64,000 nt of DNA. Origin: Pseudomonas sp. KK4. GTDB taxonomy: Bacteria; Pseudomonadota; Gammaproteobacteria; Pseudomonadales; Pseudomonadaceae. The notes below the pieces were generated by a model. That model had not been told where the DNA came from. It saw only the letters and a program-made list of their open reading frames with translations, and made no database searches. The number at the start of each line of letters is the position of its first letter. Within the stretch, counting starts at the first letter, position 1. Positions 27,141 to 39,790 of the stretch are shown here, one piece after another. The stretch lies in assembly GCF_001984065.1 (NCBI RefSeq), contig NZ_LYVP01000011.1, positions 1 through 64,000 on the forward strand, read 5' to 3'. A program made the translations under genes and the position numbers.

Positions 27141-28238
27141 ATGTTGAAGTTTCTGTGTGGCGTGTTGCTGGCGCTGGGTACGGTCATGTCCATGGTCATG
27201 GCGCCCAATGCTCAGGCCGCTTCGGTACTGTTTCTCAATCCGGGCAACACCACGGAAGCGTTCTGGGTCAGTTACTCGCAATTCATGCACGCCGCCGCCA
27301 GGGACCTGGGCATGGACCTGCGCATCGAATATTCGGACCGCAACTCCGACACCACCATCCGACAGGCCCGTGAGGCGCTTCAAGGTTCGAAGCGGCCGGA
27401 TTATCTGGTATTCGTCAACGAACAATACATCGCCCCGGAGATCCTGCGCCTGGCCCAGGGCAGCGGGGTGAAGCTGTTCATCGTCAACAATGCGCTGACG
27501 CCGGACCAGATGGGCCTGCTCGGCGCTCGCCCCGGCAAATACCCCGACTGGATCGGCAGCCTGGTGCCCAACGACGAGGAAGGTGGCTACCTGATGCTCA
27601 AGGAGCTGATTCGTCTGCATGGGCCGGTGCCGCCTGGTCAGTTCATTGATCTGCTGGCGTTCTCCGGGCTGAAAATCACACCGTCCGCGCAATTACGTGA
27701 GCGGGGTATGCGCCGGGCGCTGGCCGAACATCCGCAGGTGCGTTTGCGTCAGTTGGTTTACGGCGGCTGGACCCGGGAGCGGGCTTACGAACAGGCCAGG
27801 CTGCTGTTCAAGCGTTATCCGCAGACGTCGCTGGTCTGGACGGCCAACGATGAAATGGCTTTCGGCGTGATGCGTGCCTTTGAGGAGTCGGGCGGAAAAC
27901 CCGGCAAGGATGCGCTGTTCGGCACCATCAACAACTCGCCGGCGGCCTTGCACGCGTTGCTGGACAACCGCCTGAGCGTATTGCTGGGCGGGCATTTCAG
28001 CCTGGGTGGCTGGGCCATGGTGGAGTTGCATGACTTCGACGAAGGGATCGACATCAGTCAGTACGGTGGTCGTGATCGTCAAATCCCGCTGTTACAGGTG
28101 ATCGACCGCGCGCAGGCCAAACGCCTGCTGGCGATGAGCACGGCAGCGAATTTCGGCGTGGATTTCCACAAGCTCTCTGCCAAGGGGCAGCCGACGTCGT
28201 ACCGATACCCTTTCAGTCTGCAGACCCTGATGCACTAG
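27141..28238 (+). CDS. Periplasmic substrate-binding protein, sugar/LacI-like fold
   Basis: A 365-residue exported protein with a signal peptide ending near residue 26 (PNAQA) and the type I periplasmic binding fold (peripla_BP family): LFLNPGNTTEAFW, IRQAREALQGS, WTANDEMAFGVMRAFEE. No permease or ATPase is adjacent, so it may serve a distant ABC transporter or act as the binding module of a sensor. Its stop and that of the convergent DUF2970 gene share the palindrome CTAG. Confidence 0.82.
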   Translation: MLKFLCGVLLALGTVMSMVMAPNAQAASVLFLNPGNTTEAFWVSYSQFMHAAARDLGMDLRIEYSDRNSDTTIRQAREALQGSKRPDYLVFVNEQYIAPEILRLAQGSGVKLFIVNNALTPDQMGLLGARPGKYPDWIGSLVPNDEEGGYLMLKELIRLHGPVPPGQFIDLLAFSGLKITPSAQLRERGMRRALAEHPQVRLRQLVYGGWTRERAYEQARLLFKRYPQTSLVWTANDEMAFGVMRAFEESGGKPGKDALFGTINNSPAALHALLDNRLSVLLGGHFSLGGWAMVELHDFDEGIDISQYGGRDRQIPLLQVIDRAQAKRLLAMSTAANFGVDFHKLSAKGQPTSYRYPFSLQTLMH

Positions 28239-28453
28239 ACCTTCACCAGATGCACCACCAGTTGCACAATGCCATAGAGCGTCAGCGCAAAAACCGCCGT
28301 GAATACAATCCCCAGAATCACGAAATGACTGGGCTTGCCGTGGGTGAAGTCCCGCGCGCGATTCTTCCCGCTCTGTACCCCGAACGCAGCGGCCATGACG
28401 CTGTGCAGCATTTGCCAGAAGGTCGGCGGCTTGTTGTCGACTGGATCGTCCAT
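28235..28453 (-). CDS. DUF2970 small membrane protein
   Basis: A 72-residue protein with an N-terminal motif typical of DUF2970 (FWQMLHSVMAAAFGVQS) and one C-terminal transmembrane helix (about 44-68). No function is known. It overlaps the convergent gene's stop by 4 nt. Confidence 0.85.
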   Translation of the reverse strand: MDDPVDNKPPTFWQMLHSVMAAAFGVQSGKNRARDFTHGKPSHFVILGIVFTAVFALTLYGIVQLVVHLVKV

Positions 28454-28516
28454 AAACCCCTCGTCACGCAGGTGTGAAGGGTAAGCATAGACAATCCAGC
28501 GTGAACAGAAAGCAAA

Positions 28517-28607
28517 TGTGGGAGCGGGCTTGCTCGCGAAAGCGGCGGGTCAGCCAACATCCATGTTGAATGAAAAACCGCCTTCGCGAGCAAGCCCGCT
28601 CCCACAG
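28517..28607. repeat. REPIN
   Basis: An inverted REP pair with the core GAGCGGGCTTGCTCGCGAA at both ends, just downstream of metH. Confidence 0.9.
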
Positions 28608-28616
28608 GGATCGCCT

Positions 28617-32327
<3,711 letters not shown>

Positions 32328-32482
32328 GTGGACTACTCGGTAAGGCCATGACGAAGGGACGGGATAATAGCAAACCTGTGCTCTTTTAGAGCATGTCGGG
32401 GTTTTGCATGAATATCGCTCATGTTGGTGTGGCCTTGCCCCCGGTAGAATCGCAGCGTTTTTTCAAGGATCGGGACCAGGGC

Positions 32483-34780
32483 ATGTCGTATCGCGTCGTC
32501 ATCGGCAGTGTGTTGCTGCTATTAAGTTGGGGCGCGATGGCGCAAGGGCCGGCCATTTCTCCTGCTCTTTCCTATACCCGAGACATTCAACCGATCTTTA
32601 CCGAGAAGTGCGTGGCCTGCCATGCCTGCTACGACTCGGCCTGTCAGTTGAACCTCGGCAGCGGCGAAGGCGCGGCGCGCGGTGCGAGCAAGACCCCGGT
32701 CTACGACGGCGAACGCACCCAGGCCGCCGCGCCGACCCGGCTGTTTTACGACGCCTTCGGCAAGCGTGCCTGGCAGCAAAAGGGTTTTTACTCGGTGCTC
32801 GACGCACAGGGCAGCCAGGCAGCATTGATGGCACGAATGCTTGAGTTCGGCCATCAGGCGCCGCTGCAGCCCAACGCCAAATTGCCGGACGACATCGTTC
32901 TGGGACTCAACCGCGAGAACATGTGCGCGATGCCGGCCGAGTTCGACGCCTACGCCAGCTCTCATCCGAAACAGGGCATGCCCCTGGCGGTCACCGGCCT
33001 GACCGATCAGCAATACCAGACCCTGCAGCGCTGGCTGGCGTCCGGTGCGCCGATCGACGAGCAAGGCCTGGTGCCCAGCGCCAGTGAAGCGCTGCAAGTG
33101 GTGCAATGGGAAAACCTGCTCAACGCACCAGGCGCCCGGCAGAGCCTGGTGGCGCGCTGGTTGTTCGAGCATTTGTTCCTGGCGCACATCTATTTCAAGG
33201 ACGGCGAGCCGGGGCATTTCTTCCAGTGGGTACGGTCGCGTACACCGACCGGCCAACCCATCGACCTGATCAACACCCGTCGTCCGGATGACGACCCGGG
33301 CACCGTGGTTTATTACCGTTTGTGGCCGGTGCAGGGTGTGATCGTGCACAAGACTCACATCACCTATCCATTGAGCCCGGCGAAGATGGCCCGGGTCAAA
33401 AGCCTGTTCTACAGCGGCAACTGGCAGGTCGACGCACTGCCGGGCTACGGGCCGTTGCACCGGGCCAACCCGTTTGCAACCTTTGAGGCGATACCGGCGC
33501 AGGCGCGTTACCAGTTCATGCTCGATAACGCCGAGTATTTCGTGCGCACTTTCATTCGCGGCCCGGTGTGCCGGGGGCAGATCGCCACGGACGTGATTCG
33601 CGACAACTTCTGGGCGTTGTTCCAGGCGCCTGAGCATGATCTCTACATCACCGACCCCAACTTTCGCGGCCAGGCTACGCCGTTGCTGGCGATGCCGGGG
33701 CAGAACGACGACGTCGGCAGCGTGCTGAGCCTGTGGCACGACTACCGTGACAAGCGCAACGAGTACGACGCCTTGCGCCGGGACAGTTATGCAGAGCTGC
33801 CGGCACCGAGCTGGTCGACGTTGTGGGCCGGCAACGACAACGCGTTACTGAGCATTTTCCGGCATTTCGACAGCGCCGCCGTGACCAAGGGCCTGATCGG
33901 CGATGTGCCGCAAACCATCTGGCTGTTCGACTATCCGCTGCTCGAACGCACCTATTACCAGTTGGCGGTGAATTTCGACGTGTTCGGCAATGTGTCCCAC
34001 CAGGCCCAGACGCGCTTGTACTTCGACTTGATCCGCAACGGTGCCGAACAGAACTTCCTGCGCCTGATGCCCGCCGACTCACGGGATGGGTACCTTGATG
34101 ACTGGTACCAGAGCAGCGGCCAATTCAAGATGTGGATGGACTATGAGGCCATCGATGACGACAAGCCGACGGCGCTGAAACTCGACGCCAGGGACCCCAA
34201 GCGTGATTTCGCCATGCAGTTGATTGCCCGCTACGGCGAGCTCAACGCCAAGCCCGATCCGATCAATCGATGCGACAATGCCTATTGCTCACGACCGAAC
34301 ATCGACCCGGCACTGCAGAATGCCGAGCAAGCCTTGAGTCGCCTGGCGTCGCGGCCGGCAGCGGGGCTCAAGGTCATCGAGCAACTGCCCGAAGCGACCC
34401 TGTTGCGGGTCGAAACCGCCAACGGCCAGCGGGTGGTCTACAGCCTGCTGCGCAACCGCGCCCACAGCAATGTGGCGTTCATGCTGGGTGAATCGCTGCG
34501 GTACCAGCCGGGGCTCGACACGCTCACCATTTTCCCTGGGGTTCTCAGCAGTTACCCGAACTTCATCTTCAACATCCCGGCCGATCAGGTGCCGGCCTTT
34601 GTGGATGCCATGGAGAACGCCAAGGATGCCAATCGCTTCGAGAAAATTGTCGAGCGCTGGGGCATTCGCCGCAGCCACCCGCAGTTCTGGCAGTACTTCC
34701 ACGACCTGAGCCGCTATATCCACGAGACCGAACCGGTGGAAGAGGGCGTGCTGGACATGAATCGCTACGAGAACCTCTGA
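32483..34780 (+). CDS. cti: Fatty acid cis/trans isomerase
   Basis: A 765-residue periplasmic enzyme with a signal peptide (about 1-21) and a cytochrome-c-type heme motif CVACH near residue 45. It converts cis- to trans-unsaturated fatty acids in membrane phospholipids, a fast response of pseudomonads to solvents and heat. Length and heme motif fit the family. ATG 32483 is chosen because the signal peptide begins there; the frame is open from 32393. It is divergent from metH. Confidence 0.95.
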   Translation: MSYRVVIGSVLLLLSWGAMAQGPAISPALSYTRDIQPIFTEKCVACHACYDSACQLNLGSGEGAARGASKTPVYDGERTQAAAPTRLFYDAFGKRAWQQKGFYSVLDAQGSQAALMARMLEFGHQAPLQPNAKLPDDIVLGLNRENMCAMPAEFDAYASSHPKQGMPLAVTGLTDQQYQTLQRWLASGAPIDEQGLVPSASEALQVVQWENLLNAPGARQSLVARWLFEHLFLAHIYFKDGEPGHFFQWVRSRTPTGQPIDLINTRRPDDDPGTVVYYRLWPVQGVIVHKTHITYPLSPAKMARVKSLFYSGNWQVDALPGYGPLHRANPFATFEAIPAQARYQFMLDNAEYFVRTFIRGPVCRGQIATDVIRDNFWALFQAPEHDLYITDPNFRGQATPLLAMPGQNDDVGSVLSLWHDYRDKRNEYDALRRDSYAELPAPSWSTLWAGNDNALLSIFRHFDSAAVTKGLIGDVPQTIWLFDYPLLERTYYQLAVNFDVFGNVSHQAQTRLYFDLIRNGAEQNFLRLMPADSRDGYLDDWYQSSGQFKMWMDYEAIDDDKPTALKLDARDPKRDFAMQLIARYGELNAKPDPINRCDNAYCSRPNIDPALQNAEQALSRLASRPAAGLKVIEQLPEATLLRVETANGQRVVYSLLRNRAHSNVAFMLGESLRYQPGLDTLTIFPGVLSSYPNFIFNIPADQVPAFVDAMENAKDANRFEKIVERWGIRRSHPQFWQYFHDLSRYIHETEPVEEGVLDMNRYENL

Positions 34781-34796
34781 AACACCGGAAAACCAG

Positions 34797-34887
34797 TGTG
34801 GGAGCGGGCTTGCTCGCGAAGGCGTAGTGTCAGACGACGCAATGGCGACTGATACCACGCATTCGCGAGCAAGCCCGCTCCCACAGG
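34797..34887. repeat. REPIN
   Basis: An inverted REP pair between cti and nfuA, same core as the others. Confidence 0.9.
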
Positions 34888-34908
34888 GCAATCGGACTTT
34901 CTTTTCCC

Positions 34909-35564
<656 letters not shown>

Positions 35565-35595
35565 GTAAGGTGTTCGCTGCGAACTGAAAACGGCG

Positions 35596-35728
35596 CTGTG
35601 GCGAGGGAGCTTGCTCCCGCTCGACTGCAAAGCAGTCGCCCGTCAATCGATGCATTTTCCGTGATGAATGCGTTGGATGATGGAGGGATCGCTTCGCGGT
35701 CCAGCGGGAGCAAGCTCCCTCGCCACAG
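35596..35728. repeat. Second-type REP pair (GCGAGGGAGCTTGCTCCC class)
   Basis: Inverted copies of the core GCGAGGGAGCTTGCTCCC at each end, with a CGACTGCNNAGCAGTCG stem inside. This is a different family from the GCGGGCTTGCTCGCGAA type. It lies between convergent nfuA and cobM. Confidence 0.85.
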
Positions 35729-35733
35729 GTGCT

Positions 35734-36480
35734 TCAGGGGCGAAACAGGTGAGCATGCCCCGCCCGATACAGCGACGACTCACTGAACTGATCACTGCCC
35801 AGCACCCGACCCACCAGAATCAACGCCGTGCGTCGAAAGCCCTTGGCAGCCACTTTCCCGGCAATATCCTCCAGCGTCCCCACCACCCAATCCTGATCCG
35901 GCCAGGTCGCCCTGTGAATCACCGCGATCGGACAATCTGCGCCGTAATGCGGCACCAGTTCGTCGACGATACTCTCCAGGTGATTGACACCCAGATGGAT
36001 TGCCATGGTCGCGCCATGCTGCGCCAGGCTGGAGAACGCCTCACCCGGCGGCATCGTGGTCTTGTCCGCATAACGGGTCAGGATCACGCTCTGCGACACG
36101 TCCGGCAACGTCAGCTCCGCGCCCAGCAGCGCTGCGCAGGCCGCGGTGGCGGTCACGCCCGGGATGATTTCAAAGGGGATGTCGAGCTCGCGAAGGTGGC
36201 GAATCTGTTCGCCAATCGCGCCATACAGGCTCGGATCGCCAGAGTGCACGCGGGCCACGTCCTGACCCTTGGCGTGGGCAGCCTTGATCAATTCGATGAT
36301 CTGCTCCAGGTGCAGTTCGGCGCTGTTGACCACTTGTTCGGCACCATGGCCTTCCAGCACGGCGGCGGGCACCAGTGAGCCGGCATAGATGATCACCGGG
36401 CAACTGCGAATCAGCCGCTGGCCTTTGACGGTGATCAGTTCCGGGTCGCCGGGGCCGGCGCCAATGAAGTAGACGGTCAT
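35734..36480 (-). CDS. cobM: Precorrin-4 C11-methyltransferase
   Basis: A 248-residue SAM-dependent tetrapyrrole methylase. Motifs are YFIGAGPGDPELITVKG at the N-terminus, YAGSLVP, and VTATAACAALLGAELT. It methylates C11 of precorrin-4 in aerobic cobalamin synthesis. ATG 36480 is supported by CAGGA 8 nt upstream; the open frame to 36690 overlaps cobE and is not used. It is the last gene of the riboswitch-led cbtB-cbtA-cobE-cobM operon. Confidence 0.95.
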   Translation of the reverse strand: MTVYFIGAGPGDPELITVKGQRLIRSCPVIIYAGSLVPAAVLEGHGAEQVVNSAELHLEQIIELIKAAHAKGQDVARVHSGDPSLYGAIGEQIRHLRELDIPFEIIPGVTATAACAALLGAELTLPDVSQSVILTRYADKTTMPPGEAFSSLAQHGATMAIHLGVNHLESIVDELVPHYGADCPIAVIHRATWPDQDWVVGTLEDIAGKVAAKGFRRTALILVGRVLGSDQFSESSLYRAGHAHLFRP

Positions 36481-36563
36481 CGTCAGTTCCTGTTCATAAA
36501 AGGGGCAGGGCAAAGCTTCAGATGAAGATTGCTCATGATCCAATGGGGGGATTATCGGCGGTT

Positions 36564-36977
36564 TCAGGCAGCGCAGGCCAACGCCATGGTCGCCTGTGCA
36601 TATTTTTGTCTTCGAATGAGCAGTTTCGCCGGCGCGTTGGCCAGTTGTTCGGCCAGGGCCAGGGCGGCGCTTTCCGCCACGCCATAACAACCGGTGCGCT
36701 CGAAAGCGATCTGCGAGTGATGGCTGAGCTGTGGCTCGTACCCGGCCAGTTGGTCGCTGCTGAAGTACAGCACTGGCAAGCCCAGTTGCTCGGCCAGTTC
36801 GGCCAGCGCCGGCTCATCGCGTTTCAAATCGATGCTGGCCAGTGCCTTGATCTGATGCAGTTCGATCTGGTGCGCTTGTAAAGCCTGATCGAGCAGCGCG
36901 CGCAGCGTGCTGACAGGGCAGCCCCGTTGGCAACCCAGGCCGACCACCAGGGTCGGCGCTGCGTTGGCATCGGTCAT
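36564..36977 (-). CDS. cobE: Cobalamin biosynthesis protein CobE/CbiG C-terminal type
   Basis: A 137-residue protein of the CobE/CbiG C-terminal family, with VVGLGCQRGCP near the start, ALASIDLKRDEPAL, and GVAESAALAL. Its role in the aerobic pathway is poorly defined. Its start overlaps the end of cbtA by 4 nt. Confidence 0.9.
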   Translation of the reverse strand: MTDANAAPTLVVGLGCQRGCPVSTLRALLDQALQAHQIELHQIKALASIDLKRDEPALAELAEQLGLPVLYFSSDQLAGYEPQLSHHSQIAFERTGCYGVAESAALALAEQLANAPAKLLIRRQKYAQATMALACAA

Positions 36978-37678
36978 GCGTGGTATTGCCCTTCGCTTTT
37001 ACGGCGGAACAGCCAGGCGCTGATCAGGCCCAGGGCCAGCCAGAACGCGACGTTGGTCAGCTGAGAAGCGATTTTGAACCGGGCTTCGAGGGCTTCGGGC
37101 GCGAGCATCGAGTGGATTTCCGGTTGCGGCGCGCCGATCACGTGGGGAACGGCGAGGATCGCGACGCCGAGAACTTTCATCAGCCAGTGGCGGCTGAATG
37201 CAATCAGGGCGATACCCACAGCCGTGGAAGCGGCGGTGCCGACCCACCACATTTGCCGCTGCGCCAGGTCCGCGGCAGCGGTGCCTGGCAGTTCAGGGGG
37301 CAGGCCAAGGGTCGGTGCCAGCACGAAGGTCGCATAACCGGCCAGGCCCCAGAGCAGGCCCTGGGAGGTTTTGGTCGGCGCACGCAGGGTGTACAGGCCG
37401 GCGAGCATCAGGGCGAAGCCCACGGCCACCACCAGGTTGCCACCGGTGGTCGACAGCACGCGCTGCCAGCCGTCCTGCGGCTCCCAGGCTTCGGCATCGT
37501 GGGTGTGGGCGGCGGTGCCGGCGGCGTGTTCGTGGACTTCAACCGCCGCAGGCTCGGATTTCTCGTAGGTCTCGGCCTGCAGAATCAGGGGCGAGACCCA
37601 CAAACTTTGCAGCAGGGTCAGCAGCAGGGCGGCCAGCAACCCGCTGAACCCTGCGGTTTGCGCTATACGCTTGATCAT
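36974..37678 (-). CDS. cbtA: Predicted cobalt transporter subunit CbtA
   Basis: A 234-residue membrane protein with about five to six hydrophobic helices. An exposed His-rich segment after the first helix (HEHAAGTAAHTHDAEAW) may help to bind metal. CbtA is the predicted cobalt permease of B12 regulons. ATG 37678 is used; an in-frame GTG at 37699 would overlap cbtB. Confidence 0.92.
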   Translation of the reverse strand: MIKRIAQTAGFSGLLAALLLTLLQSLWVSPLILQAETYEKSEPAAVEVHEHAAGTAAHTHDAEAWEPQDGWQRVLSTTGGNLVVAVGFALMLAGLYTLRAPTKTSQGLLWGLAGYATFVLAPTLGLPPELPGTAAADLAQRQMWWVGTAASTAVGIALIAFSRHWLMKVLGVAILAVPHVIGAPQPEIHSMLAPEALEARFKIASQLTNVAFWLALGLISAWLFRRKSEGQYHA

Positions 37679-37689
37679 GTCGGCAGGTC

Positions 37690-37881
37690 TCAATGGCACG
37701 GGAACGCGGCGCTGTGACGGGTATCATGGGCGGCGTTGTGCACCGCTTCGATGTGCGAGAAACCGGCGAAATACACCAGGCACGCGCCAAGGATCGAGGC
37801 GCAGACGGCGGCAGTGATGCGCTGGGCAAGGGTGGAGGTTGTGCTGGACGTGGCGTGGCCGGTGCTGCTGATGGTCGACAT
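37690..37881 (-). CDS. cbtB: Predicted cobalt transporter subunit CbtB
   Basis: A 63-residue protein with one transmembrane helix (about 20-40) and a His-rich C-terminus (HNAAHDTRH, then FPCH) typical of CbtB. AGAGGG lies about 7 nt before ATG 37881. It is the first gene after the minus-strand cobalamin riboswitch, so its expression should fall when B12 is plentiful. Confidence 0.93.
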   Translation of the reverse strand: MSTISSTGHATSSTTSTLAQRITAAVCASILGACLVYFAGFSHIEAVHNAAHDTRHSAAFPCH

Positions 37882-38009
37882 GGCGTTTCCCTCTGGTCTG
37901 TCAGCGGGGAATCGAAAGCGCATGCAGAGTCCCCGCACGACCGGGCGCGCAGGGATTCGAACAGCGCCCGCCCACCGCGGGTTTGTCATTCATTGAAGTT
38001 GGATCACTT

Positions 38010-38210
38010 CGTGTTGCGGGCCGGTCTCCGGGCTCACGAGGGGTGTCGGTTTTCACCTCGACCTGCAAGCATCACCTTCCCATGCCGCAGGGCACAGTGG
38101 ATCTGACGCTTCGCTCGCTTACCGTTGCGGGGGCAGCACCGGACTGACATGGCTTTAGAGTAAAGCACATGATTCACCGGTTTCCCGTTTCACCCTGTGA
38201 AGGGCACCCG
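38010..38210 (-). ncRNA. Cobalamin riboswitch upstream of cbtB
   Basis: On the minus strand the sequence shows the conserved B12 elements in order: GGGTGCC, ACGGGAAACCGGTG, the B12 box GCTGCCCCCGCAACGGTAA, GGGAAGG and AGCCCGGAGACCGGCC. It ends about 130 nt before cbtB and would control the cobalt uptake and cobE-cobM operon. Confidence 0.93.
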
Positions 38211-38289
38211 TAACAAGGCGTGTAGGAGAGCATGGGCGGGGGTGGGGCGTCAATTGGCAAGGGTTCTCATCTTGAAGCCGGGTCGCGTT

Positions 38290-38361
38290 CTTCGCGAGCA
38301 AGCCCGCTCCCACATTTGAAATGCGTTCCATTGTGGGAACGGGCTTGCTCGCGAAGGCGCC
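38290..38361. repeat. REP pair between the riboswitches
   Basis: Two REP units, 38290-38314 and 38332-38361, arranged outward compared with most pairs here. Confidence 0.85.
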
Positions 38362-38383
38362 GTATCAGGCAGCACAGAACTCA

Positions 38384-38421
38384 GGTCAATGATTGACCCG
38401 CCCCAATACGATGCGTAGCCT
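38384..38421 (+). promoter_or_regulatory. Candidate cobW promoter with 15-bp palindrome
   Basis: The perfect palindrome GGTCAATGATTGACC (38384-38398) contains a -35-like TTGACC at 38393-38398. A weak -10 TAGCCT follows after 17 nt. The riboswitch starts just downstream. Confidence 0.5.
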
Positions 38422-38424
38422 TGC

Positions 38425-38620
38425 GCTTTCGAGGTTCTTCGGCCTGTGTCGAAGCTAAGAAGGGAACGCGGTCAATGCCGCGGCTGCCCCCGCAACTGTG
38501 AACGGTGATGTTCGCTGCCACGCCACTGCACGCTCAGCTCATGAGCCCGCGGGAAGGCGCAGCCAACGCCAGTCGATCGACCGGCACACCGTCAGCCAGG
38601 AGACCTGCCTCGATACAGAT
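38425..38620 (+). ncRNA. Cobalamin riboswitch upstream of cobW
   Basis: Plus-strand B12 elements in order: AAGAAGGGAACGCGGT, the B12 box GGCTGCCCCCGCAACTGTGA, GCCACTG, GGGAAGGCG and AGCCAGGAGACCTGCC. It ends about 105 nt before cobW and should repress cobW-cobN-chlI/D when cobalamin is present. Confidence 0.95.
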
Positions 38621-38725
38621 TCTCACTACAACCGGGCGGGGTGATCCGGTGGCGAACGCTTCCGGCGCGTGTGCGCGTTGCCGGTTCTCGTCCCGTATGC
38701 CCGCCACCTTGCCAAAGGGCATCCG

Positions 38726-39787
38726 ATGAAAACACTGGCCAAACTCCCCGTCACCATCGTCACCGGTTTCCTCGGCTCGGGCAAAACCACCCTGCTGCGG
38801 CACATGCTCGACAACGCTCAGGGTCGCCGCATCGCGGTGATCGTCAACGAGTTCGGCGAGCTGGGCATCGACGGCGAAATCCTCAAGCAATGCTCCATCG
38901 GCTGCACCGAAGAAGAGGCCAGCGGCCGCGTCTACGAACTGGCCAACGGCTGCCTGTGCTGCACGGTCCAAGAAGAGTTCTTCCCCGTGATGCGCGAACT
39001 GGTGGCCCGCCGCGGCGATCTCGACCATATCCTCATCGAAACCTCGGGCCTGGCGCTGCCAAAACCCTTGGTCCAGGCCTTCCAGTGGCCGGAAATCCGC
39101 AGCGCCTGCACCGTCGACGCGGTGATCACCGTAGTCGACAGCCCGGCCGTTGCCGCCGGTACCTTCGCCGCGTTCCCGGATCAGGTCGATGCGCAGCGCA
39201 AGCTCGACCCGAACCTGGACCACGAATCGCCGCTGCACGAACTGTTCGCCGACCAGTTGGCCAGTGCGGACCTGGTGATCCTCAACAAATCCGACCTGAT
39301 CAGCCCTGAAGACTTGGCCCGGGTGCGCCTGGAAGTCGCCGAAGAACTGCCAGCGGCCGTCAAGGTCATCGAAGCCAGCAACGGCCGCCTGCCGCTGGAC
39401 GTGCTGATCGGCCTCGGCGCCGGTTCCGAAGAGCACATCGACGGCCGTCACAGTCATCACGATCATCACCACGAAGGTGAAGACGATCACGACCACGACG
39501 CCTTCGATTCCATCTCCATCGAACTGCCGCAAGCGGACGAAAGCCTGCTGCTCGATGCCCTGACGCAGTTGGTGGTCCAGCACGGTATCCTGCGGATCAA
39601 GGGCTTCGCGGCGATCCCTAACAAGCCGATGCGCCTGCTGATCCAGGGTGTGGGCACCCGTTTCGACAAGCACTTCGACCGTCAGTGGGGCGCTGAAGAA
39701 GCACGCACGACGCGTCTGGTGCTGATCGGCCAGGAACTGGATGCCGCCGCCCTCGAAGCGCAATTGCGCGCCGCGCTCAGCGTGTAA
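38726..39787 (+). CDS. cobW: Cobalamin biosynthesis GTPase CobW
   Basis: A 353-residue G3E GTPase. P-loop GFLGSGKTT near residue 13, the metal-site motif NGCLCC near 73, and NKSDL for guanine recognition. A His/Asp-rich loop (HSHHDHHHEGEDDHDHD) lies near 240. It is thought to deliver cobalt to the CobN-type chelatase. Next gene cobN starts 3 nt after its stop. Confidence 0.96.
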   Translation: MKTLAKLPVTIVTGFLGSGKTTLLRHMLDNAQGRRIAVIVNEFGELGIDGEILKQCSIGCTEEEASGRVYELANGCLCCTVQEEFFPVMRELVARRGDLDHILIETSGLALPKPLVQAFQWPEIRSACTVDAVITVVDSPAVAAGTFAAFPDQVDAQRKLDPNLDHESPLHELFADQLASADLVILNKSDLISPEDLARVRLEVAEELPAAVKVIEASNGRLPLDVLIGLGAGSEEHIDGRHSHHDHHHEGEDDHDHDAFDSISIELPQADESLLLDALTQLVVQHGILRIKGFAAIPNKPMRLLIQGVGTRFDKHFDRQWGAEEARTTRLVLIGQELDAAALEAQLRAALSV

Positions 39788-39790
39788 GCC

